From Paraburkholderia sp. LEh10 (lineage in GTDB: Bacteria; Pseudomonadota; Gammaproteobacteria; Burkholderiales; Burkholderiaceae): a DNA stretch of 64,000 nt. The stretch is taken from NCBI RefSeq assembly GCF_017814945.1, contig NZ_JAGIPX010000003.1, forward strand, positions 1-64,000, in the 5' to 3' direction. Below the pieces are notes generated by a model. That model had not been told where the DNA came from. It was given only the letters and a program-made list of their open reading frames with translations, and made no database searches. Both the position numbers and the translations under genes were made by a program. This document shows positions 53,886 to 63,783 of the stretch, piece after piece (position 1 is the first letter of the stretch; every line of letters begins with the position of its first letter).

Positions 53886-55550
53886 TCAATTCTTCCCTTT
53901 GCCGCGCGTCAGCAGCGCGGTCTCCGTCAGATCCACTTCGCGCATCAGCTTGTTCATCGTGTCGTCATTGATGAACTGCTTGCCGCGCAGGTCGAGCAGC
54001 GTCGCGCGCTCGGCGCGCATCGCCGCGAGCTTCATCTGGAACTCCAGTGCTTCGCCGCGCCGCGCCTTGGCGGCGGGCTCCTTGTCGTCGTCGAGCGTCG
54101 CGAGGCGGCGGCGGTAGATATTCATCACGCGCGCCGTCACGTCGGCGGCATGCGCCGATGCCGCTTCGTCGAGATCGGCGGCGGCGTTCTCGTGAAACTC
54201 GTCGATTGCGCGAATCGCCGCTTGTGCCGCCTGAATGCGCGCGGCGCGTTCTTCGGCGGCGTGCGGATCGGCACGGCGGCGCGCGCCGTTCATCAGCACG
54301 GGCAAGCCGACGACAGCCACGACCAGCGACACGAGGATCACGCCCGACGCAATGAAGATCGCGACATCGCGTCCGGGCAGCGGCTGTCCATTCGACAGCG
54401 CGACGGGCAGCGACAGCACGCCCGCCAGCGTCACGGCGCCGCGCACGCCGGCTATCGTCGTGATGGAAGCCGTGCGCAAGCCGGGCACCGCATTCGTGAC
54501 ACCCTGCGTGGCCGCGCTGCGGCTCGCGAACCAGCGCAGCAGCCACACCCACACGAAGCGCAGCGCGTAGAGCGCGAGAGCAACGGCCACGACATGGAAG
54601 ATCAGCCGCAACTCGGAACCGCTTGCCTCTTCGTGCGCGTCGAGCAGCGCGCGGCCGATGATGTGCGGGAACTGCAAGCCGAGCAGAATAAAGACCATGC
54701 CATTGAAGACGAACTCGATCATCGTCCACGTGACGTTCGCACGCACGCGCGCCGACGCGGGTGTCGCGCGCTCGAAGTCAGAGTAGTTCATCGTCATGCC
54801 CGCGGCGACGGCGGCGAGAATGCCAGAGAAGCCGAAGTGCTCGGCGAACAGGTAGGCCGCGAACGGAATCAGCATCGTCATCACGACGCCGGGCGCGGGG
54901 TCGCCTTCCTCGGTGAGGTTGAGAAAACGCGTCGACGCATAGCTGAACAGCCAGCTAACGGCCGCGCCCGTCGCGAGCCCGCCGAGCGCGATGATGACGA
55001 AGCTCACCGATGCGTCGCGCAGCGAGAACACGCCCGTCAGCGCGGCGGCGACCGCGAACTTCAGCGCGACGAGGCCGGAGGCGTCGTTCATCAGCGCTTC
55101 GCCTTCGAGGATGTGCATCAGGTGCTCGGGCAGCCGGTTGCGGCCAGCGATGCCGGCGAGTGCGACGGCGTCCGTCGGCGAGAGCACGGCGGCGAGCGCG
55201 AAGGCGACGGGCAGCGACATCGACGGCACCATCGCGTGAATGAAGTAGCCGATGGCGACGACCGTCATGAACACGAGGCCGAGCGCGAGCATCAGGATCG
55301 CGCGGCGCTGCATGAAGAACTCGCGCTTCGGAATGCGCCAGCCGTCCGCGAACAGCAGCGGCGGGATGAACAGCAGCATGAAGAGCTCGGGATCGAACGT
55401 CACATGCAAGCCGAGGCGCGGCCACGCGAGCAGCGCGCCTAGTCCGATCTGCACGAGAGGCAGCGGCAGCTTGAACGGCACGAGCCGCACGACGACGCCG
55501 GAAGCGGCGACGGCAAGCAGCAGGATCAAAACGGTGAAGACGATTTCCAT
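53886..55550 (-). CDS. CPA1-type sodium/proton antiporter
   Basis: The product is 554 residues from the ATG at 55550. The open frame runs much further upstream, but only the MEIVFTVLILLLAVAAS start opens a membrane protein. About twelve membrane segments carry the family motifs: LSPTDAVALAGI, EGEALMNDASGLVALKFA and GVRGAVTLAGVLSLP. The C-terminal 130 residues are soluble and charged (RIQAAQAAIRAIDEFHENAA), typical of bacterial NhaP/Nha-like exchangers, and may be regulatory. It stands alone and converges with the permease. Confidence 0.9.
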   Translation of the reverse strand: MEIVFTVLILLLAVAASGVVVRLVPFKLPLPLVQIGLGALLAWPRLGLHVTFDPELFMLLFIPPLLFADGWRIPKREFFMQRRAILMLALGLVFMTVVAIGYFIHAMVPSMSLPVAFALAAVLSPTDAVALAGIAGRNRLPEHLMHILEGEALMNDASGLVALKFAVAAALTGVFSLRDASVSFVIIALGGLATGAAVSWLFSYASTRFLNLTEEGDPAPGVVMTMLIPFAAYLFAEHFGFSGILAAVAAGMTMNYSDFERATPASARVRANVTWTMIEFVFNGMVFILLGLQFPHIIGRALLDAHEEASGSELRLIFHVVAVALALYALRFVWVWLLRWFASRSAATQGVTNAVPGLRTASITTIAGVRGAVTLAGVLSLPVALSNGQPLPGRDVAIFIASGVILVSLVVAVVGLPVLMNGARRRADPHAAEERAARIQAAQAAIRAIDEFHENAAADLDEAASAHAADVTARVMNIYRRRLATLDDDKEPAAKARRGEALEFQMKLAAMRAERATLLDLRGKQFINDDTMNKLMREVDLTETALLTRGKGKN

Positions 55551-55922
55551 CAGAAGCGGAGGAGGGTGGGGAAACAGGCAGACGCGCGCGAGCAAGAGGC
55601 CGACACTTCGCGCTGTACGAGTCGCCTCGTCGTGAGGAGGCGGCGCGTCGGTCAGTCCGAAGTTTAGCCCGACCACCTGAAAACGCGCCGCGAACGTTGC
55701 AAGTCGTCCGAAAGCCGGCGCACCGTCACGGTGCATTGCACGCCCCTGCGCGACGCATCCGCCCTTATGCGCGGTGCAGCCCGCGACGCAGGATTCCGTT
55801 ATCCGTGGGGCAGCGTGCGCATGGACCTTGCTTAACGGGTGGCGATGACGCACATTTTGAGGACGGCCGCGGCTCTTTCGCATTCGCGGACCCGCGCCGT
55901 GACTCTTGCGTGAGAGGATTGC
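55551..55922. other. Divergent intergenic region between antiporter and EAL genes
   Basis: No gene is evident. A perfect small dyad GCACCG-TCA-CGGTGC sits at 55720-55734. Both flanking genes read away from here, so it should hold two promoters, but I cannot place them reliably. Confidence 0.5.
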
Positions 55923-57197
55923 ATGACCATTGCGCAGCAGGAACGAACAGCGGCGCCGCACGGCTTCGAACTCAGCGTGAGTTCGGGCCTTCAGCGCTAT
56001 TCGGTACAACACGGCGACCTGACGCTCACGAGCGTCTTTCAGCCGATCTTCAGCCTGTCGCACCTGCGTGCCGTCGGCTACGAGGGCTTGCTTCGCGCGC
56101 ACGATCCGCTCGACCGCGTGGTGTCGCCCATCGACGTGTTCGGGCAGGCGTCGCGTGTCGGTGACGTGCTGCATGTCGACCGGCTCGCGCAGTCGCTGCA
56201 TCTGGAGAACTTCAAGATGCTCGGCGCGGAGCGCGAGTGGCTGTTTCTCAACGTCCACCCGGGCGCGTTGATCGACTCGTATCATTCGGCCGCGCTGCTC
56301 GCGAATCTGCGGCGGCTGAACCTGTCGCCGCGACGCATCGTGCTCGAAGTGCTCGAACAGAGCGCGGAGGACATCGAGCGTCTCGCCGACGCCGTGCGAC
56401 AGTTCCGCGAGCGCGGCTTTCTGATCGCGCTCGACGACTTCGGCGCGGGGCATTCGAACATCGAGCGCATCTGGCAGTTGAACCCCGACATCGTGAAGCT
56501 CGACCGCATCATGCTGTCGCATGCGGCGCATCGCGCGGACGTCGCGTCGATCCTGCCGGGGCTCGTGTCGCTGCTGCACGAGGCGGGCAAGCTTGTGCTG
56601 ATCGAAGGTGTCGAGACGGAGCACGAGGCGCATATGGCGCTCGAATGCAACGTCGATTTCGTGCAGGGCTTTTACTTCGGACGTCCACATCCGGGCCTGG
56701 CCGATGCGCCGCACGCGGCCGCCTGCATCGGCGAGCTGACTGAGCGCTTCCAGACGCAGATGGAAGAGCGCGAGCGGCGCAACGCGTCGCGGCTCGCGCC
56801 GTACATCCGGGCGTTCGAGCGCGCCGCCGAGCGGCTGGCCGCGGGCGAACTGCTCGACGAAGTGTGCTGGAATTTCCTCGCGCTCGATCACGCCGCGCGC
56901 TGCTATCTGCTCGACGACAAAGGTCGGCAGGCCGGGCGCAACGTCGTGTTGCGCGCGGACCGCGCATCGCACGAGACGCGCTTTCTGCCGCTCTCCGATG
57001 CGCAAGGTGCGAACTGGCTGCGCCGTCCTTATTTCCGCACCGCGATCAATGCGCCCGAGCGCGTGCATGTGACGCGGCCCTATCTGTCGATCAACGAGGC
57101 GGTGCCGTGCGTGACGTTGTCGGTGGCGACGCAGATCGGCAATCGCACTTGCGTGCTGTGCGGCGATATCGACTGGTTCGAGGAGCCGCACTTCTGA
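55923..57197 (+). CDS. EAL-domain cyclic-di-GMP phosphodiesterase with extra C-terminal domain
   Basis: The product is 424 residues. The EAL domain covers about 30-265. The signature reads YEGLLRA (EGL instead of EAL), with metal and catalytic residues in LFLNVHPG, LEVLEQSAED, LDDFGAGHSNIERI, DIVKLDRI, VLIEGVETE and VQGFYFGRP. These residues look complete, so an active enzyme is likely. Residues 265-424 form a second, PAS/GAF-like domain (CWNFLALDHAARCYLLDDKG, FRTAIN) that may sense something. No membrane segment is seen. It would hydrolyse c-di-GMP to pGpG. Confidence 0.88.
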   Translation: MTIAQQERTAAPHGFELSVSSGLQRYSVQHGDLTLTSVFQPIFSLSHLRAVGYEGLLRAHDPLDRVVSPIDVFGQASRVGDVLHVDRLAQSLHLENFKMLGAEREWLFLNVHPGALIDSYHSAALLANLRRLNLSPRRIVLEVLEQSAEDIERLADAVRQFRERGFLIALDDFGAGHSNIERIWQLNPDIVKLDRIMLSHAAHRADVASILPGLVSLLHEAGKLVLIEGVETEHEAHMALECNVDFVQGFYFGRPHPGLADAPHAAACIGELTERFQTQMEERERRNASRLAPYIRAFERAAERLAAGELLDEVCWNFLALDHAARCYLLDDKGRQAGRNVVLRADRASHETRFLPLSDAQGANWLRRPYFRTAINAPERVHVTRPYLSINEAVPCVTLSVATQIGNRTCVLCGDIDWFEEPHF

Positions 57198-57234
57198 CAT
57201 CATGTCGGGGTTCAACACGACATGAATCCCTGAC

Positions 57235-57936
57235 ATGCAAAACGAACGGGTGCTGCTCGAAGTCATCGCGACGACGCTCGCCGATGCGAAGGCCGCCGCG
57301 CGTGGCGGCGCGGATCGCATCGAACTCGTCACGGCGATGGGCGAAGGCGGCCTGACGCCGAGCATCGGCATGATCGAAGCCGTGGTCGCGGCGGTGCCGA
57401 TTCCCGTGAACGTGATCGTGCGTCCGCATAGCCGTTCGTTCGTCTATGACGCCGGCGACTTTGCCGTGATGTTGCGCGATGTGCGAGCGGCGAAGTCGGC
57501 GGGCGCGAACGCTGTCGTGATCGGGATGCTGACGGCGTCGGGAGAGGTGGATCGCGAGAAACTGAAGCGCGCGGCCGAAGCCGCCGACGGCATGCCCCTC
57601 ACGTTTCATCGCGCATTCGACGAAGCACGCGACCTGCATCGGGCGTTTGATGTCTTGCTCGGCTTCGATGCCGTCACGAATGTGCTGACATCAGGCGGGA
57701 AAAGTTCTGTGCTCGATGCGTCTGCGCAGATCAGTGACCTGGTGACGCGCGCGAGCCAGTCGCGTTGCAATGTACTGGCGGGCGCCGGATTGACCGTCGA
57801 TCGCGTTGCGGACTTCGTGCGCGCGACGCGAGTGAAGGCCGTTCACTTCGGCTCGGGCGTGCGTGCCGGCGGCAACGGTCTTGCTCCCGTCGATGAGGAA
57901 AAGGTGCGGCGCGTGCGGACTCTGCTGGACTCGTGA
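57235..57936 (+). CDS. cutC: CutC family protein
   Basis: The product is 233 residues with a TIM-barrel pattern: LLEVIATTLADAKAAARGGA, DRIELV, GGLTPSIGMI, VNVIVRPHSRSF, GANAVVIGML, MPLTFHRAFDEARD, VLTSGGKSSV, LAGAGLTVDRV and VKAVHFGSG. It was historically linked to copper homeostasis, but the reaction is not established. The gene is 37 bp after the EAL gene and may share its transcript. A hairpin terminator follows. Confidence 0.92.
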   Translation: MQNERVLLEVIATTLADAKAAARGGADRIELVTAMGEGGLTPSIGMIEAVVAAVPIPVNVIVRPHSRSFVYDAGDFAVMLRDVRAAKSAGANAVVIGMLTASGEVDREKLKRAAEAADGMPLTFHRAFDEARDLHRAFDVLLGFDAVTNVLTSGGKSSVLDASAQISDLVTRASQSRCNVLAGAGLTVDRVADFVRATRVKAVHFGSGVRAGGNGLAPVDEEKVRRVRTLLDS

Positions 57937-57956
57937 CGCTTGTTCATCGATGCCGT

Positions 57957-57989
57957 GCATGTGCCGCGCTCACGCACGGCACATGCTTT
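57957..57989. terminator. Terminator between cutC and the oxidoreductase gene
   Basis: GCATGTGCCG (57957-57966) and CGGCACATGC (57977-57986) form a perfect ten-base stem with a ten-base loop, followed by TTTC. It lies between convergent genes and may serve both. Confidence 0.75.
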
Positions 57990-58000
57990 CATGCATCACG

Positions 58001-61000
58001 TCATTTCGCCACGACGACAGGAATGCCGCGCAACGTTCCCGCGCCCTTCGCTTCTTCGAGTGCCAGCTTGACGGCGGCCCCCGTTGCCGCTTCGATATGC
58101 AGACGCGCGGCCAGTTCGCGCTCGCCGCGTTTCACCGCCGCGAGGTTCGCAAGCTTCACGTGACCATAGCCGCGCACGCGGGCATGCAGATCGGCGAGCC
58201 TGACGATGTCGTCGGCGGTGACGTCGTTCAGCATCGCGAACGCGCGCTGCATCGTCGTTTCGTAGTCTGTCGAAAGCTCGCGTTCCATGCGGCGCTCGAC
58301 CGTGCGGCCGAACGGATCGAGCATCGTGCCGCGCAGGCCGCGCCATTTGGCCATCGCGCCGAACACCGGCCACATCCATTGCCCAAAGGTCTTCTTTTTC
58401 GGCTTTGCGCCGTGTTGTGCGCGTGAAATCGTCGGCGGAGCGAGGTTGAACTTCACGCCGAAGTCCTTGCCCGCGACGCCTTCGAACTGCGCTTCCAGCG
58501 CCGCGCGAAACGCGGGATCGCTATGCAGGCGCGCGACTTCGTATTCGTCCTTCACGGCGAGCAGACGATAGAAGGTCGTCGCGACTGCGCGGCTCAGGCG
58601 TGCCTCATGCGCGCCTTCGATCTTGCGCTCAGCGGCGCGCGCCGCATCGACCAGCGCGCGATAACGCTGCACGTAAGCCGCGCCGCCGTAGGCCAGCAGA
58701 CGCGCTTCGCGATCCGCGATCAGGGCTTCGAGCGTATCCAGCGACACCTCCGCTTTGGCGGCATGGCGCTGCCCCCACAGTGCTTCGAGCCCGGCGGGAT
58801 CGGCGGCAGCCATGCGGCCGATCGAGAACGCGAGCTGGTTCATCTGCACGGCGACGTTGTTCAGTTCGATTGCGCGCATCATCGCGGCGAACGAGACGGG
58901 CACGAGGCCGAGTTGCCACGCAAAGCCGAGCATCAGGATGTTCGCGCCGATCGTATCGCCGAGGAAACGCGTCGCGAGCGCTTGCGCATCGCACGACGAC
59001 ATGCGCGCTTCACCGGCTGCGTGACGCATCTTGTCGAGCAGCGCATCGGCGTGCAGATTCGCATCCGGATTCTGCACGAACGACGCGTTCGGAATCGCGT
59101 GCGTGTTCACGACGATCCGGGTGCGGCCATGACGCACCGTCTGCAATGCATCGGCGCTCGCGCCGACCACCATGTCGCAGGCGAGCAGCACGTCGGCTTG
59201 CTGCGTGTCGATACGCACCTGGTTGAGCCACTCGTCGCGCGCGGCGAAGCGCACGAACGACAGCACCGAGCCGCCCTTCTGCGCGAAGCCCATGAAGTCG
59301 AGCACCGACGCGCTCTTGCCTTCGAGATGCGCGGCCATGCTGATCAGCGCGCCGACCGTCACGACGCCCGTGCCGCCGACGCCCGTCACGAGGATGTCGT
59401 ACGGCGCGGCATCGAGTTTCGTCGTGGGCAGCGGCAACGCATCGACGCGCGCGGCAAGGGCTGCCGCGTCGAATGCGACGCCCGCCGCCTTCTTCAGCTT
59501 GCCGCCTTCGATCGTCACGAAGCTCGGGCAGAAGCCGTTCACGCACGAATAGTCCTTGTTGCACGACGACTGATCGATGCGGCGCTTGCGGCCCAGCGGC
59601 GTTTCGACGGGCTCGACGGACAGGCAGTTCGACTGCACGCCGCAATCGCCGCAACCTTCGCACACTTCTTCGTTGATGAAGAGGCGCTTATCCGGGTCGG
59701 GAAACTCGCCCTTCTTGCGGCGGCGGCGCTTTTCCGCTGCGCACGTCTGGTCGTAGATCAGCACTGTCACACCGTCGATGTCGCGCAGCTCGCGCTGCAC
59801 CTTGTCCAGTTCGCTGCGGTGATGGAAGGTCGTGCCTTTCGGGAAAAGGCCATGATGGCCGTCGTACTTCTCGGGCTCGTCGCTGACCACGACGAAATGC
59901 GAGACGCCTTCCGCTTCGACCTGGCGCGCGATCTGCGGCACGGAAATGCTGCCGTCCACCGGCTGGCCACCCGTCATCGCGACGGCATCGTTATAGAGGA
60001 TCTTGTACGTGATCGTCGCCTTCGCCGCGACTGCCTGGCGGATCGCGAGAATGCCCGAGTGGAAGTACGTGCCGTCGCCGAGATTCTGGAATACGTGGCG
60101 CGTCTTCGTGAACATCGAATGCGCGGCCCAGTCGACGCCTTCGCCGCCCATCTGGATCAGGCCCGTCGTGTCGCGCTCCATCCACGACGCCATGAAGTGG
60201 CAGCCGATGCCGGCCTGCGCGATCGAGCCTTCCGGGACTTTCGTCGAGGTGTTGTGCGGACAGCCCGAGCAGAAATACGGCGTGCGCTTCACGGCGTCGG
60301 CGGCATTCGACAGGATTTGCGGCGCGACAAGATCGACCACGCGCTCGCGGCGGTCCAGCGCGGGCTTGTGCTTCGCGAGCCAGTTCGCGAACACGGGCAG
60401 AATGCGCGACGGCCGCAACTCACCGAGCGACGACAGCAGCATCGAGCCGTCTTCTGCATGCTTGCCGACGATCGCCGGCCGTGCGCCTTCCTTGCGGTTG
60501 TACAGATAGTCCTTGATCTGCTGCTCGATCACGGGGCCTTTCTCTTCGATCACGAGCACTTCAGAAAGCCCGGACACGAACGCGTCGATACGCGTCATTT
60601 CGAGCGGGAACGACAGGCCGACCTTGTAGATGCGCACGCCCGCGCGGTCGAGGTCGGCGACGGTGAGATCGAGGCGGCGCAGCGCCTCCATCAGATCGAG
60701 ATGCGCCTTGCCGCATGTGACGATGCCGACGTTCGCATGCGGGCTCGGCGCGATCCACTTGTCGATGCTGTTGAAGCGCGCGAAGTGGCGCACGGCGTCG
60801 AGCTTCGCATGCAGGCGTTGTTCGATCGTGAGACTCGGCAGGTCGGGCCACCGGTTGTGCAGGCCGCCAGCGGGCGTCTGAAAGTCTTCGGGCGCGCGCC
60901 ATTGCGTTTGCAGCGCGTCGAGATCGACGGTCGAGCCCGACTCCACTGTCTCCGAAATCGCCTTGAAGCCGACCCACGCGCCCGAAAAGCGCGACAGCGC

Positions 61001-61591
61001 CCAGCCGTAGATGCCGAATTCGAGCATGTCCGCGACATTCGAAGGATTCACGACGGGCATGTGCCACGCGATCATCGCGAAGTCGCTCTGATGCGGCATC
61101 GACGACGACACGCAGCCATGATCGTCGCCCGCGACGACCAGCACGCCGCCATGCTGCGACGAGCCGTACGCGTTGCCGTGCTTGAGCGCATCGCCCGCGC
61201 GGTCCACGCCCGGGCCCTTGCCGTACCACATCGCGTACACGCCATCGACGGTGCGTTCCGGATCGGCCTCGACGCGCTGCGTGCCGAGCACAGCCGTGCC
61301 GCCGAGTTCCTCGTTGATCGCGGGCAGAAAGCGGACGTCGTTTGCGTCGAGCAGTTTCTTCGCTTTCCACAACTGCTGATCGACCATGCCGAGCGGCGAG
61401 CCGCGATAGCCGCTGATGAAGCCGGCCGTGTTCAGGCCGCGCGCCTTGTCGAGCTGGCGCTGCATCAGCGCGAGACGCACGAGCGCCTGCGTACCCGTCA
61501 GGAAGATGCGGCCGCGCGTGGCGGTGAGGTTGTCCGAGAGGCGGTATTCGGCGAGTGCGGGGGTGCCGTCGATGGGCAGACGAGCGGTCAT
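58001..61591 (-). CDS. Indolepyruvate ferredoxin oxidoreductase, fused subunits
   Basis: The product is 1,196 residues from the ATG at 61591, with a GGAG ribosome site just before it on the minus strand. The N-terminal part is pyruvate-type ferredoxin oxidoreductase (FLTGTQALVRLALMQRQLDK, GYRGSPLGMVDQQLW). The TPP-binding part has YFCSGCPHNTSTKVPEGS and MGGEGVDWAAHSMF. A 4Fe-4S type cluster site reads CEGCGDCGVQSNC. The gamma-type domain has VTGVGGTGVVTVGALI. The enzyme oxidises arylpyruvates from aromatic amino acids to acyl-CoA with reduced ferredoxin. The fused, long form is usual in beta-proteobacteria. It stands alone. A long open frame on the opposite strand is a GC-rich shadow. Confidence 0.92.
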   Translation of the reverse strand: MTARLPIDGTPALAEYRLSDNLTATRGRIFLTGTQALVRLALMQRQLDKARGLNTAGFISGYRGSPLGMVDQQLWKAKKLLDANDVRFLPAINEELGGTAVLGTQRVEADPERTVDGVYAMWYGKGPGVDRAGDALKHGNAYGSSQHGGVLVVAGDDHGCVSSSMPHQSDFAMIAWHMPVVNPSNVADMLEFGIYGWALSRFSGAWVGFKAISETVESGSTVDLDALQTQWRAPEDFQTPAGGLHNRWPDLPSLTIEQRLHAKLDAVRHFARFNSIDKWIAPSPHANVGIVTCGKAHLDLMEALRRLDLTVADLDRAGVRIYKVGLSFPLEMTRIDAFVSGLSEVLVIEEKGPVIEQQIKDYLYNRKEGARPAIVGKHAEDGSMLLSSLGELRPSRILPVFANWLAKHKPALDRRERVVDLVAPQILSNAADAVKRTPYFCSGCPHNTSTKVPEGSIAQAGIGCHFMASWMERDTTGLIQMGGEGVDWAAHSMFTKTRHVFQNLGDGTYFHSGILAIRQAVAAKATITYKILYNDAVAMTGGQPVDGSISVPQIARQVEAEGVSHFVVVSDEPEKYDGHHGLFPKGTTFHHRSELDKVQRELRDIDGVTVLIYDQTCAAEKRRRRKKGEFPDPDKRLFINEEVCEGCGDCGVQSNCLSVEPVETPLGRKRRIDQSSCNKDYSCVNGFCPSFVTIEGGKLKKAAGVAFDAAALAARVDALPLPTTKLDAAPYDILVTGVGGTGVVTVGALISMAAHLEGKSASVLDFMGFAQKGGSVLSFVRFAARDEWLNQVRIDTQQADVLLACDMVVGASADALQTVRHGRTRIVVNTHAIPNASFVQNPDANLHADALLDKMRHAAGEARMSSCDAQALATRFLGDTIGANILMLGFAWQLGLVPVSFAAMMRAIELNNVAVQMNQLAFSIGRMAAADPAGLEALWGQRHAAKAEVSLDTLEALIADREARLLAYGGAAYVQRYRALVDAARAAERKIEGAHEARLSRAVATTFYRLLAVKDEYEVARLHSDPAFRAALEAQFEGVAGKDFGVKFNLAPPTISRAQHGAKPKKKTFGQWMWPVFGAMAKWRGLRGTMLDPFGRTVERRMERELSTDYETTMQRAFAMLNDVTADDIVRLADLHARVRGYGHVKLANLAAVKRGERELAARLHIEAATGAAVKLALEEAKGAGTLRGIPVVVAK

Positions 61592-61911
61592 CGTGAGTCT
61601 CCATTTCTTATGCGTTTCGCTGCGGGCACGCCGAAGGTGGCGCCGTCCCAGCGAAAGAGACTCCATTCTTTCGCGTCAAATAGAGAAGATTATTGCTACT
61701 TTGTCCGCTTGGGCGAGCAACAGCGAGACGTTTCCGGGCATTGCGGCTCATTTTGAGATGGATCATCCACCGCTTGCCGAAAGCCGCATTTTCGCGGGAT
61801 TTCGGCTTCCGTTTTCGTGTCCCGCCTGGCCATTTGGATGAGGGCCGCTTGCGCTGCTGTTGGGGTACGCTATGCCGACCGGGTTCTGGAACGAACGCAA
61901 AAGGGGGCGCG
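61592..61911. other. Divergent intergenic region between oxidoreductase and GST genes
   Basis: About 320 bases without a supported gene, somewhat A+T-richer near 61675-61710 (AAATAGAGAAGATTATTGC). It should contain promoters for both flanking genes, but none is clear enough to place. Confidence 0.5.
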
Positions 61912-62529
61912 ATGAAACTGTATTACTGGCCGAAGACGCGGGCGTTCCGCGCGCTGTGGATGCTCGAAGAAACGGGCGCACCGTATGAGCTGGCGCACGT
62001 GAACATCCGCGCAGGCGAGCAGGACACCACCAACTTCCACCAAGTCAACCCAATGTGCAAGCTGCCCGCGCTCGACGACGACGGCGTGCAGGTCGCCGAA
62101 TCGGGCGCGGTGCTGCTGTATCTGGCCGACCGTTTCCCGGCGGCGATGCTTGGCGCACCCGTCGGCGATCCGTTGCGCGGGCGCTTTTTGCAATGGCTTT
62201 TCTTCACGCCGGGCTGCCTCGAACCGGCGATGGCCGAAAAGATGACGGGCGCATCGGGCAATTCGTTCAGCTTCGGCTGGGGCAATCTGGAGCGGGTGAA
62301 GGCGGCCATCGACCAGGCGCTCGGCGAAGGCGACTGGCTGCTGGGTGAGCGCTTTTCCGCCGCCGACCTGCTGCTGGCAAGCACGCTGCAGATCGCGTTC
62401 GTCGCAAAGCTGCTCGATCCCGCGGGACGTATCGGCGAGTACGTCGAGCGGGCGATGGCGCGCGAAGCGCATTCGCGCGCGGTGGCCGTCGAGCAGCGCG
62501 AAATCGGGGCGCTGAAGTCGGCGCGGTGA
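61912..62529 (+). CDS. Glutathione S-transferase family protein
   Basis: The product is 205 residues with a thioredoxin-like N-terminal domain (KLYYWPKTRAFRALWMLEE, NPMCKLPAL, ESGAVLLYLADRF) and a helical C-terminal domain (WLLGERFSAADLLLASTLQI). ESGAVLLYLAD is the glutathione-binding segment. A catalytic serine or cysteine is not obvious at the usual place. It could detoxify electrophiles. The ATG at 61912 has an AAGGGGGCG ribosome site. Confidence 0.88.
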   Translation: MKLYYWPKTRAFRALWMLEETGAPYELAHVNIRAGEQDTTNFHQVNPMCKLPALDDDGVQVAESGAVLLYLADRFPAAMLGAPVGDPLRGRFLQWLFFTPGCLEPAMAEKMTGASGNSFSFGWGNLERVKAAIDQALGEGDWLLGERFSAADLLLASTLQIAFVAKLLDPAGRIGEYVERAMAREAHSRAVAVEQREIGALKSAR

Positions 62530-62556
62530 AGTCCTGCCCGGACTCGCGCCGAGCCG

Positions 62557-63495
62557 TCAGCCCGTCGGCTGCTGCCGCAGTTCGTGCGGTTGAAGCGGCA
62601 CGACCTCGTCGAAGTGCGAGTAGTCGATGTGGCTCACGCCGTTCTCTTCGCGGATCAGATCGACGAATCGGTGCTGCCAGCGGATGTCCTCGCTGGGCCA
62701 CGAGTAACGGGCCTGCATCGTTTGTGTCGTGTTTTCGTCGGAGCCTTCTATCGTGATCAGAAGCGATGCGTCGTGTTCGGCGAGGCTTTCCTGCGTTTGA
62801 CCGTAGAGCGGGCTCGCTTCGTCGATGACGTGCATCAGGTTCCAGCCGAGAAAGAACATCGGCTGCTGGTCGCGAACGAGTGCGAGATCGTAGATCTTGC
62901 GCAGCACGTAGCCTTCCGACGACCGCTCGACGCGCATCAGCCGCAGCCGCGCGCGGGCCTCGACGATCACGTTCTGTCTCGCGTTCGCGGTGCGCACCAT
63001 GAGCGTGGTGCGTCCGTCGATAGGGCGCACGATCGCGTAACGCGAAAACATGATCTTGGCGCGCGGGCGCGAGAAGCGCGCGAAGATCAGACCGGTGGCG
63101 AGCGCGATCCCCGACATGCCGACGAAGATTTCGAGCGTGGCAACGAAATGCGCGTAAAAGGTCTGCGGATGCATGTCGCCGTAGCCGACCGTCGCGAGCG
63201 TCTCCACGCTGAAGAAGAACGCGCCTGCGAAACCTTTGGGGTTCTGGTTCGCAATCGATGCGCCGCCGAGTTCATAGAGCGACGCGAAAATCGAGTTCAG
63301 CAGCAGGAACAGTATCGCAAGGGAGATGAAAAAGACGGGCCACGTGATCGTCAGCGCGCGGTGGTAGAGGTCTTGCCAGACGCGCAGCGGCAACCCGTGC
63401 GCGACGACGGTGTGCGAGCGGGAGCGAATCTTCCGGTCGAGGATTCGGCCCTGGCGTGACGGGTGATGGTTGGAGTCGGGCGGGGTCGCGCTCAT
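62557..63495 (-). CDS. Kir-type (inward-rectifier-like) potassium channel
   Basis: The product is 312 residues from the ATG at 63495. Two membrane segments (TWPVFFISLAILFLLLNSIF, FVATLEIFVGMSGIALATGL) flank the pore helix and selectivity filter (ETLATVGYGDMHPQ). A long C-terminal cytoplasmic beta-domain follows (FSRPRAKIMFSRYAIVRPID, MVRTANARQN). This is the KirBac architecture known from Burkholderia. It forms a tetramer in the inner membrane. An earlier in-frame start at 63600 has no family pattern. Confidence 0.9.
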   Translation of the reverse strand: MSATPPDSNHHPSRQGRILDRKIRSRSHTVVAHGLPLRVWQDLYHRALTITWPVFFISLAILFLLLNSIFASLYELGGASIANQNPKGFAGAFFFSVETLATVGYGDMHPQTFYAHFVATLEIFVGMSGIALATGLIFARFSRPRAKIMFSRYAIVRPIDGRTTLMVRTANARQNVIVEARARLRLMRVERSSEGYVLRKIYDLALVRDQQPMFFLGWNLMHVIDEASPLYGQTQESLAEHDASLLITIEGSDENTTQTMQARYSWPSEDIRWQHRFVDLIREENGVSHIDYSHFDEVVPLQPHELRQQPTG

Positions 63496-63783
63496 TGTTC
63501 TTTTGATTGGCTGACGGACGTATCGCGCAGCGGCGCGGCGCGGCCATGATGCGCGGCGCTCGCTGCGGCGTGTAGTGTAGCGCGGGAATGCCGCCGACAT
63601 CCGTCGTGGGTTGCTCCGCGTCCGGACAACGCGTGTTTCGTGCGGGCGCGCGAAGCCTCACGAATCCGGGGCGCCGGCGCTGCCTGCGGGCCAGCGTCGA
63701 CGGACAGGCCGCCGTCAGCGAGACCGCCCGATCCCGGGCGGCAACAGCTCATGGTCAGGCGGCGCAAGCGTGCACTGGCACGG

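Noticed and set aside
55551..57371. Upstream extension of the antiporter frame
   Set aside because: It overlaps the EAL and cutC genes on the other strand and reads as Arg/Ala-rich shadow. The membrane protein clearly begins at 55550.
58523..61756. 1,077-residue open frame on the plus strand opposite the oxidoreductase gene
   Set aside because: It is a GC-rich antisense shadow with strongly skewed, Arg-, His- and Ala-heavy composition and no family motif. The minus-strand gene has clear enzyme motifs.
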